From Nelumbo lutea (Eukaryota; Streptophyta; Magnoliopsida; Proteales; Nelumbonaceae), in the NCBI GenBank assembly GCA_022828595.1, contig JAKGHH010000002.1, positions 103,723,254 through 103,787,253 of the forward strand: 64,000 nt of DNA. The letters run 5' to 3'. Both the position numbers and the translations under genes were made by a program. Below the pieces are notes generated by a model that searched no databases, was not told the origin of the DNA, and was given only the letters and a program-made list of their open reading frames with translations. Shown here in pieces: positions 55,856-64,000 of the stretch (its first letter is position 1; each line of letters begins with the position of its first letter).

Positions 55856-57612
55856 TGGTTCAAATCTTGAATCAATTTAAATTTAGATCTGAACCTGCAA
55901 GTGGGCAGAAAGTGTTCTACCCGATTTGCGCAGATATGGGTTTTGGGAAATTTGTTTCCAAAATTAATGAGTGAATAATCTGAAATTAATTTTATATAAA
56001 TCCGATTATTGTTTAGAATAGTTCTTTATAATTTTCTTGATTTATGGGTTGTTCGTACAAGAGGAGATCGAATTCTTGGTTTGCACAGGGAAAATGCAAG
56101 ATTTGTAGTTTCTTGATTTATTCATTACATTTGGTCCATAAATAGTTTTTTTATTTTTTTATTTTTAGAATCAATGTATTAGGTATTTGATCTGATGTAA
56201 TTATAATAGAAATTAGGTTTTCTATTTATTTTATTTTTTTGGATCGAAGATGGCGGCGCAAGGAAGGAGATTTCGTAGATGGGACATTCGCTACCTGCGA
56301 TTTGCAGTTTATGAAATTGCATTCTGTGATCTAACTTCTGTTTTGCAGGATGGATTGTACGAATAGCCCTGGATTGACTGATTCTTGTTTTCTTTGATCA
56401 GTTCTTTAATTTCATATTGTTTTCTTGAATTAAAGATTTAATTAAAAATCAAACCCTAGACCCATTCGAACCAAGATTGGTTCAAATTGTTTGGACCGAA
56501 TCTGGGGTTCGATTAAGGCTATATATCAGCCCTAATTTTGTTTAATGGGCCTAAGGATTGATAATTAATTGGATATTTAATTTGGCCCAACCTGTAAGGC
56601 CCAGTTTTAAATTGTTAAAACTGCCAAAAGCCCACTTCAAAAGAACAAACTATATGGGCCAAACTGGGTAACCCTGATTCAGCCCATATACCTAGATGAT
56701 ATTAATTGTTAATATTATGGATTAAAATGGGCTTCAAATGGGCTTTTACAGATAATTAATTGATTGGATCAATTCCTCCCTGCATGTGATGTATGGATGT
56801 ATGATGTGCTCATTCATGGGCCATAAATGCTTGGTCCATGTAGATTCGATAGTGGCTCTTGTGCACACCATGGCTAAATGCACATCATTGCCATGATGTC
56901 CCTTCTGATCATTGGATGACCTCCCTCAATGGTGGGCCACACACCTCCTGAAGAGGTTGCGTGCGGAACCCTAGTCGATTTAGGCCCACCGAAATCTGAC
57001 TTTATGAAAGTCAGTGGGAGCCACTTTGGTTTGACCTAAAATAAACTAGGGCGTAATTCTTGTTCCCTCCAGTAAATATGAGTGCACGTGATAGGGAGAT
57101 TCATGTGATGAACTCTAAAGGCCTTCCATCATTAGCATGAGGATGGGCCCTTCAGTAATGAGGAAACGCACCAGAAAATGGGCTATGCATTTGCTGTTGG
57201 GCTTGTCCAAGTGTTTCATAAGATGATAGCGGCGTCATAGACCGATGTGGGAGGGGCTTCACCAGAAAATGGGAACTCTCTCACGGTACCTTGGCATTCA
57301 CGAATATGATGGGTGAGCACTCGCTGGATAGAAAAGTTTACCTAAAAACGGCTCTGAACCTTGTCTGACAGAGGACAAAAGGAAAACTCATATGATGAGT
57401 GAATATGATCATTCACAAAAAGGTGCTGGGGTTTTGCAGCTGAAACAGTTGACTCCATGCATCCTATGTGGTTTCTCACATTTCCAAAGACAAGTCGCTG
57501 TCTCCGTCCCTGAGAAGGAGGGAAAACTCAGAGATAAATAAATGGGAATGGAACATAGATTAAAATCCATGTCTATGATTTGAACATGAATCAAGTAAGG
57601 TTGTAAGATTCA
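55856..57612 (+). other. Copia C untranslated leader
   Basis: Non-coding and homologous to the Copia A leader. It has the conserved inverted repeat (56865-56874 with 56890-56899, one mismatch). At about 57605 the sequence jumps from the leader into gag codon 10 or so, so the gag start is deleted. Confidence 0.8.
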
Positions 57613-57618
57613 AGTAAG

Positions 57619-58380
57619 CTTCTTGACGATAATAAGCTTAAGGGCACAAATTATGTCGACTGGTACCGTAACCTAATGTTGGTTTTAACATCTGAAAAAT
57701 TGGATAAGGTAGTCAAGTCTCCTGCCCCAGATCGTCTGGGTGATAGGGCTTCTGAAGCCCGTAGGAGAGAATTCCAAGATTGGGAGGATAAAAACTCCCT
57801 AGCCCGCTGCTATGTTGTTGCTTCTTTGGACAACTCAATACAGAGGCAGTTTGATCAGATCGAATTTGCTAAGGACATATTGGACAGTCTGAAAACAATG
57901 TATGAAGAGCAGAACCGTTCTACTCGGCAGAAGGTCTTGAAAATGTTCATGACCGCTCAGATATCCAAGGGGCAAAATGTTCATGACCATTGTCTTCGGA
58001 TGGTGGGATACATTAATGAGCTGAAAGCCCTTGGATCCGGGCTAGATCTTGGCACTCAAGTAGATGCCATTCTGAACTTCTTGCCCTCTTCCTTCAATGG
58101 GTTCATATTAAACTACAATATTAACAAGATGAATGTCAGCGTCCAAAAGCTGAGCAATAAGTTACAAAGGGCCGAGGACTTACTTAAGAAGGATGAGCCT
58201 GTGGTGATGCTTGTTGAATCTAACAAAACGGGCAAGAAAAAGAGGAAAGCAAAGAAGCCTCAAAAGAAGACTACCAAGCCCCAAGAAGCAGAAGAAGGAC
58301 AGGACAACAGATCCATGTCACTTCTGCAAACAAACCGGCCATTGGAAGAGGAACTGTCCTCAGTACCTAGAATCCAATAA
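57619..58380 (+). pseudogene. gag: Copia C gag, start missing
   Basis: The frame enters at KLLDDNKLKGTNYVDWYRNL without an upstream ATG, because the bases holding the start are absent compared with Copia A. The first ATG in frame is 57676. The gag domain is then open to the Lys-rich stretch, where a frameshift near 58270-58310 moves the zinc knuckle (CHFCKQTGHWKRNC, about 58318-58359) into the frame of 58211-58888. Unlike A, B and D, no nonsense codon interrupts the gag domain itself. Confidence 0.85.
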
Positions 58381-58874
58381 AGGTAATTTTGAATATTGTG
58401 TCAGAGAAACTAACTTATTGGTGGCTTCTGCGTCCTGGTGTATTGACTCCGGGGCTTCAACTCATGCGTGTAACTCACTGCAGGAGTTCAAGGTAAGCAG
58501 AATGCTGAATGATGGAGAAGTGATGCTCTACTTGGGGATTTCTGCAAGCGTTGCAGCTATGACAATAGGCACCGTAGAATTAAAATTTAGAGAAGGAAAT
58601 ATTGTATTTAAAGATTGTCTTTTTGTGCAAAATCTAAGAAGAAATTTGATTTCTGTCTCAAAACTGTGTGCGGATGGATATCCTGTCTTTTTCAGTAACA
58701 TGATTACTATTAAAAGAATTAATAAATTCATCACATATGGGGAACTGGAGAACGGTCTCTATGTTCTACATCCTTCTCTTGAAACTAACATAGCCGAAAC
58801 TACGTCGGCCGAAATCCCCAAGAAAAGAGCACATGATACAGTTAATCCCACATGCTTGTGGCATTATCGACGGC
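58381..58874 (+). pseudogene. Copia C protease
   Basis: Open in the frame of the zinc knuckle, with WCIDSGASTHACNSLQ (about 58436-58480) carrying D-S-G, then LISVSKLCADGY and the ENGLYVLHPSLETN block. It runs to LWHYR, where a small deletion near 58873 (RLGHIG reads RRPYRY) shifts the frame. This shows the complete protease to pre-integrase stretch that is partly deleted in B. Confidence 0.85.
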
Positions 58875-59720
58875 CATATCGGTATTGACCGAATCACAAG
58901 ACTGGTAAAGGATGGTCCTTTGGATTTTCTAACTGTAGAAGATCTTTCCACTTGTGAGTCTTGCCTTCAGGGTAAGATGACAAAGAGGCCATTTAACGGT
59001 AAGCCTGAAAGATGTACAGGCACGCTTGACCTTATACATACTGATGTATGTGGTCCCCTGAGTGTTAGGACCCATAACCAACACGTGTATTTCATTACAT
59101 TCACCGATGACTATTCTCGGTATGGTTACGTGTACCTAATGAGACATAAGTTTAAATCCTTTGAAAAGTTCAAAGAGTTCAGACAAGAGGTCGAGAAACA
59201 GTTAGGGAGAGAAATTAAGTCCCTTTGATCAGATCGAGATGGCGAATATCTCTCTGACGAATTCAGGGACTACTTAAAGGTAAACGGGATAGTATCATAG
59301 TTAGCTCCTCCTGCTACACCACAACTTAACGGTGTTTCAGAGAGGAGGAATAGGACCCTACTAGATATGGTCCGTCACTTCTCACCCATTCAGAGTTACC
59401 CACATCCTTTTGGGGATACGCATTAGAGACTATGATATACGTGCTGAACCGGGTTCCAACCAAATCGGTTCCTAAGACTCCCTATGAGCATTGGATCGGA
59501 AAGAAACCAAGTGTACGACACTTGAAGATTTGGGGTTGTTCGGCTCACATTAAAAGAACGAATCCGGACAAATAGGAATCCAAGACCAGCCGTTACCTAT
59601 TCGTAGGCTACCCAAAGGGCTCAGTGGGCTACTTATTCTATGATCCAAGTGAGCAGAAGGTGTTATGCAGTCGGAATGCACAATTCTTGGAAAATGACTA
59701 CATTCTGGACAATCTTCGTC
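58875..59720 (+). pseudogene. Copia C GAG-pre-integrase and integrase
   Basis: HIGIDRITRLVKDG and CESCLQGKM carry the HHCC site. The core shows TDVCGPL, a stop at 59226-59228 (TGA for CGA) right before SDRDGEY, a TAG near 59298 and [15 protein letters not shown] frameshift near 59374 (GTCACTTC for GGTCACTTC) and another stop near 59573 follow. D, D and E are recognisable. The frame resumes through [15 protein letters not shown] to RNAQFLE. Confidence 0.85.
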
Positions 59721-61303
59721 ATAAAATTGTTCTTGATGAGGAGAGCTCAGGTGCAGTGGGAAGTGTCCCACAAGTTCCAGGTAGTGACCAACCTAGAAGA
59801 TCTACCTGGGTGTCCAGGCCACCGATCCGTTTTGGTTACGATCAGGATAGTTACCTGGTCGAAACCATGACTAGTGAAGAGGATCCTGTAACTTATACGG
59901 AAGCTATGTTGGACATAGACTCCCTTAAATGGGTAGATGCCATGAGAGCTGAGATGGACTCAATGGAGACCAATGGAGTCTGGACTCTGGTGGATCCGCC
60001 CTCCGGGTTAAGACCTACAAAGCTCGTCTAGTGGCAAAAGGATACACTCAGAAAAAAGGCATCGATTATGAGGAAACCTTTTCGCCCGTGGCCATGCTTA
60101 AATCCATTAGGATCCTGCTAGCTGTAGCAGCTTACTATGACTATGAGATTTGGCAGATGGATGTCAAAATTGCGTTCTTGAATGGAGATCTTACTGAAGA
60201 TATCTATATGCAACAACTACAAGGTTTTGTAGCTGCAGGTCAGGAACACATGGTCTGTAAGTTGAATAGATCCATATATGGACTCAAACAAGCTTCTAGA
60301 AGTTGGAACATCCGATTTGACTCTATGATCAAAAAGTTTGATTTTGAGCAAAATTCTGATGAACCCTGTGTTTACAGGAAGACCAGTGGTGACAAGGTTA
60401 TGTTTCTGGTTCTGTATGTAGATGACATTCTGCTCATTGGGAATGATGTGGGAATGTTAACTACGATAAAAGTATGGCTATCATAGCAATTCTCCATGAA
60501 AGACCTTGGAGAAGCCTCCTATATATTTGGTCTTCGACTTTATAGAGATAGATCGAAGTGGATAATAGGATTATCCCAATCTACTTATATTGACAAAATA
60601 GTCAAAAGATACATCATGGAAAACTCCAAGAAAGGAAATATTCCTTTCAGGCATGGAGTCAATCTCTCCAAGAAGATGTCTCCAAAGACCTCTGAGGAGA
60701 TCGAGAGCATGAAAGACGTTCCCTATGCCTCAGCCATAGGGAGCATCATGTATGCCATGCTGTGCACTCCTCCTGACATCGCCCAGGCAGTGAGTGTAGT
60801 AAGCAGATTCCAGCCAACCTAGGGCAGGAGCATTGGGCTACTGTGAAATTCATACTTAAGTACCTTCGAAGGACAAAAGAGTTTTGTCTGGTATTCGATG
60901 GTAGTTCACTACAGATCCAAGGGTATACAGATGTGGATTTCCAGTCGGATCCAGATGATAGAAAGTCTACATCTGGATATGTTTTCACGATAGGATCGTG
61001 TTTTGTTTTCTGAATGTCAACAAACAGGGGTCCTGAGTAGCAACCTAACAGTCCACAACCTAAGCCGAGCGCATTGCCGTAAGTGAAGCTGCCTTATGAA
61101 TGAAGGTGTTCATTTCTGAATTTGGAATTCAGCACATCACCCATTCCATTGTTGTATGACAACACTGGACCTACGGGAGGTTGATGTTGAGAGGTAGCAG
61201 CAGTGGAGAATGTGGTAGAACCATTGACTAAGCCACTGACACAGAAAGTGTTTATGAAACACATGGAAAGTCTGGGACTCAGGCTTGTACCTGATTGGAC
61301 CTA
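59721..61303 (+). pseudogene. Copia C reverse transcriptase and RNase H
   Basis: The start of RT is open to PPSG at about 60006, where some 70 bp covering the GCKWIYKRKKGPDG segment are missing. RT continues from 60031 with KGYTQKKGIDYEETFSPVA, QMDVKIAFLNGDL and YVDD at 60415-60426, a TAG at 60484 and an open thumb to 60822. After FQPT a one-base change breaks the frame, and RNase H is badly eroded: YTDVDFQSD is legible but the STTEAEY and LLCDNN blocks are scrambled (61000-61180). It ends PDWT near 61303, just before the PPT. Confidence 0.85.
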
Positions 61304-61309
61304 AGTGCA

Positions 61310-61318
61310 AGTGGGAGC
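61310..61318 (+). other. Copia C polypurine tract
   Basis: AGTGGGAGC, next to the 3' LTR. Confidence 0.85.
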
Positions 61319-61943
61319 TGTTAGACAGTTTTGTATGCCCTTAGCTTCCATCAGAATGATGTACATTATGAATTTGTTGTAAATGAATAAAGTGCACATT
61401 TGATTCATGTTCCTGTGGTGTGTTTCTGTGTTATACCCTTAAACTGGACACTTAATGAGACTTGTGTTAGTTTAAAATGTTCACAGCCATTGGGTAAGTC
61501 TGGGAGATTTATCCTACCAAGGCTGACACTGGTGTGCGACCAACTATTGGGGTGGCTTGTCTTAGCTACAAGGGTGAGACCCGAAGCACATGCAGTGTAG
61601 GATTAATAGAACCTTAGAACCAGACCAGATTTCCAGTATTGCCCTAGACCATGGAAATAGATGGGAAAAACTAGAAAGTTACACCTAACCCCAAGAATCG
61701 ATTATGATACTACACTAGATGTCAGATTAGGCTGTCTTTGATGTACCATTCAATGAGATCCTTAGTGGGGGTCAAAACCTGGGTATGTTGGGACTATCTG
61801 AGAATTCATCTGAGTATGTGATCATAGTGACAGGATCAGCCCCTTTGTCGAACAAAGGTAATGATCAGGGATGCACTCTCTTTGATGGAAACCAAGACTA
61901 CCGGTAGCCAATTTCAATTGTTTAGATTTTGTTTTGCAAATTA

Positions 61944-61991
<48 letters not shown>

Positions 61992-63280
61992 ATGGTTTTG
62001 AAATGATTTGCAAAAGGTTTTAATTCCTGGGATCCATGTAAGCAGAGAGTGCAACATTGTTCCTTGCAGTCGAGGGAGAGGTCCTCCCTTGTCGGGCAGT
62101 GTTTGATCATTATGGGCTGAGAGGTTAAGTGTAAGACCATTGAGGATAATACCTAATGGGCTAATCTTGCATCTGCCCACAGTCCCTGGGCGTTACAAGG
62201 TGGCTTGGCCCAGGGACCACTTAGGGTAAGTGTTGGGCCCATAGAGCCCATAAGATGGGTTTCAAGGGGTGCACTGTCCATAACAGTGTATTCAGCCAGA
62301 CCTTGTAACAAAGGCTGGGCTGAACCCATGTGGCTGATGTGTAGATCAATGTTTGGGTTCCACGCCATACAAGGAAGCCAAACTGGGCAGCAATTTGGAA
62401 GGCTAAGTGAGTACATAACCTTAAATGGGCCTTAAGCCCATTTCGAACTGGGCTGATTTGATCTGTCAATTAAAAGGGGCGAATTCTGAGATGGATCAGC
62501 TAATAGGATTGGGCCTAGACCTTATCCACTTAGGGAGTCCAAGATCTAAATGAGATTTAGATCTGGAAGCCTCCTAATTAGATTAGGAGATGGCTGATCT
62601 GATCTGCAGATAAGATAAGGGTTATCCCTTATCACTTAAAGGGACTTCTAATCAAAATATGATTTGGATTAGCAATTCCTAATGGGATTAGGAGCCTATC
62701 CCTTTAAGATTATGAAAGGAGAAAGGGGCAAAAAACTGTTAGTGATTGATGTTCAATTCTCTTAAGAGTTGAAATCACAAGAAGAGAGAATTCTGCACCC
62801 TACAAATACTCTTTTGCCGCCTCCTTCCTGCCGCCGCCATTACCTTCAGTTCGATCTCCAGTTCTTGGGAGAAATCAAGATCTGATCTTGATTCCAATCT
62901 TTTGGGAAAAGATTGGTTGGAGCTGTACTCACAAGCCATGTAGTTGATTCTTGTGAAGCGTCAAGTTCTTTTGGAAGAACATTGCTGATTCTGCTCCATC
63001 CTGCACTGTGCCATCTTTAGTGGGAGCAGATTTTGGATCCTTCCTTGGGTGTGAACACCTTCATTGGGAGATACTGTTTCTCTATATCAGGTACATCCTC
63101 CCTCCTACTCCTTTTGGTTCAGATCTGGTTTGGTTCATGGTTCAAGATTGATCCTTAAAAAATATGTTTTCTAAAATAGGGAATTCGATTCCCTGCAAAG
63201 ATGGGAGAAATTTTTTTGAAATTCGCCCAGTCCATTCCGCAAGACTTGGGCGTCCATGTGATGGATATCCCATCCCTTCA
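61319..63280 (+). repeat. Copia C 3' LTR
   Basis: This 1962-bp LTR pairs with 53876-55840. The AT microsatellite has 20 units here (61949-61988). No gene. Confidence 0.93.
61949..61988. repeat. AT microsatellite, 20 units
   Basis: Partner of the 25-unit run in the 5' LTR of the same element. Confidence 0.95.
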
Positions 63281-63294
63281 TTTTACTCTCATCA

Positions 63295-63310
63295 AATCCC
63301 CCCACACTTA
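63295..63310 (-). other. Athila3 polypurine tract
   Basis: On the minus strand TAAGTGTGGGGGGATT abuts the LTR start TGATGAGAGT; identical to the Athila2 PPT. Confidence 0.9.
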
Positions 63311-63315
63311 AAACT

Positions 63316-63333
63316 TTGCCCGTCCTCGGGCAA
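63316..63333 (-). other. Stem-loop upstream of the Athila3 PPT
   Basis: TTGCCCG, loop TCCT, CGGGCAA on the plus strand. The same 7-bp stem and position relative to the PPT as in Athila2 (28521-28538). Confidence 0.8.
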
Positions 63334-63584
63334 GTCAGAATTCAAGTTAAAAAAGAACAAGAATAAATTAGCTATCCTACAAATTTTTTTAAACTCAACT
63401 CTCCTTCATCTTTCTCCACAAATATTCTAGGTTAGTTGTTGCGAACCTTTAAATGAGCACAACCAAGTTATACATGACTCATTCATCAGTCAATCCAATT
63501 TTTGCCACTACAAACCAGGTAGTAAACTAGGGAAAATATCTTTCTCTTCTCTCTCTTTTTGTTTTCTTTGTTCTTCTTCTGAAG

Positions 63585-63839
63585 GAGTGAGTGCATTTTA
63601 TGCTCCATCTCACTCTTGGATTACTTGGTCAGTAGGTGCATTTTATGCTCCATCCTACTGTTTGAATTGCTAGCTAGTAGGTGCATTTTATGCTCCGTCC
63701 TACTATCGGATGACTTGGCTAGTAGGTGCATTTTATGCTCCATCCTACCATTGAATTATTTAACCGATAGGTGCATTTTATGCTCCATCCTACCATCGGA
63801 TTACTTGGCTGGCAGGTGAATTTTATACTCCATCCTACC
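63585..63839 (-). repeat. Tandem hairpin repeats (6 units) in Athila3
   Basis: Units are near 63585-63615, 63631-63659, 63675-63705, 63721-63749, 63766-63794 and 63811-63839, with a period of about 45 bp. The core TGCATTTTATGCTCCAT is the reverse complement of the Athila2 core. Arms are GAGTGAG/CTCACTC in the first unit and GTAGG/CCTAC or close variants in the next ones. The last units have mismatches in the outer stem. Confidence 0.9.
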
Positions 63840-64000
63840 AATTGTAGTAATGGTAAAGTGTTTGCCCTCTTTACTTAAACCTAAATTTAGGACTAGCTTA
63901 AATGGGAATGGCTTCAGATAGGTCGTGTACTTCTTAATTGTAACTCGTTACTAGGTCCACAAGAATTTTCCCAAAATATTGTTTCAATTGATTTCAAAAG

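Larger units (their letters stand above)
53876..63280 (+). mobile_element. Copia C: BARE-1/Angela-like element, decayed
   Basis: Full LTR-to-LTR structure, 9405 bp, with perfect target duplications TTTTA at 53871-53875 and 63281-63285. It sits near the outer end of the Athila3 LTR. Gag has lost its start; protease, integrase, RT and RNase H are all present but broken by frameshifts, stops and a deletion near 60006. It is the most decayed Copia here by number of breaks. Confidence 0.96.
52343..64000 (-). mobile_element. Athila3: minus-strand Athila element, 3' end only
   Basis: The 3' LTR occupies 52343-53875 and 63286-63294, split by Copia C. To its right, 63295-64000 is the PPT and the post-pol region read on the minus strand. 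The LTR belongs to the Athila1 subfamily. The element continues past the right edge, so gag and pol are not visible here. Confidence 0.9.
63311..64000 (-). other. Athila3 post-pol region (non-coding part seen)
   Basis: It holds the stem-loop at 63316-63333, unassigned sequence, and the hairpin array at 63585-63839. No gene. The plus-strand ORF 63616-63819 is a repeat artefact. Confidence 0.75.

Noticed and set aside
63616..63819. ORF coding a repeating Arg-Cys-Ile-Leu-Cys-like peptide
   Set aside because: The period comes from the non-coding hairpin array. The matching array in Athila2 gives no such frame, and no ATG is conserved.
63585..63839. CRISPR-like array of repeats with short spacers
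   Set aside because: Units are imperfect, spacers are only about 16-20 bases, no cas genes are near, and the sequence is inside a plant retrotransposon.

Overview
This is nuclear DNA from a flowering plant: a heterochromatin-like block built almost wholly of nested LTR retrotransposons. I see no intact host gene, rRNA gene or tRNA gene. The plant call rests on Athila-type and Tat-type Ty3/Gypsy elements, on BARE-1/Angela-like Ty1/Copia elements with LTRs near 1.95 kb and leaders near 1.7 kb, and on primer sites matching plant tRNA-Asp and initiator tRNA-Met. The species cannot be named from this window.

Layout, left to right: (1) 1-819, end of a minus-strand Copia LTR, split by (2) Athila1 (820-5508), which has a 5' LTR, gag, protease and the start of RT. 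(3) Copia A (5509-18389) cuts Athila1 in the RT. It holds a solo Copia LTR (9699-11651) in gag and a solo Athila LTR (13100-14629) in pol. (4) A minus-strand Tat-lineage element occupies 18390-18721 and 36213-about 44350. It carries an extra spliced ORF antisense to its own pol. (5) Copia D (18722-36212, minus) is inserted in that antisense ORF and itself contains Athila2 (23608-30020) and another solo Athila LTR (30396-31932). (6) 44351-45946 holds remnants of two older Copia gag regions of another lineage. (7) Copia B (45947-52342) has its 3' LTR cut by (8) minus-strand Athila3 (52343 to beyond 64000), whose 3' LTR is cut by (9) Copia C (53876-63280).

Five insertions have matching 5-bp target site duplications on both sides: CTTGC, GCAGT, CGAAG, GTCGT and CCCTC. 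Copia C adds a sixth, TTTTA. Removing these elements rejoins the interrupted reading frames or LTRs. Copia A is the exception: its two flanks come from different host elements.

No element looks able to move on its own. Every gag-pol frame has nonsense codons, frameshifts or deletions, and the compared stops are mostly C-to-T or G-to-A changes. The most unusual signals are non-coding. An array of covarying hairpins lies between pol and the 3' LTR in two Athila elements. A hairpin sits just upstream of the polypurine tract (PPT). An exact second copy of the PPT is present in Athila2. An amber codon occupies the same place after gag in two diverged Athila elements. A CCATGG-bearing hairpin recurs in four Copia leaders.
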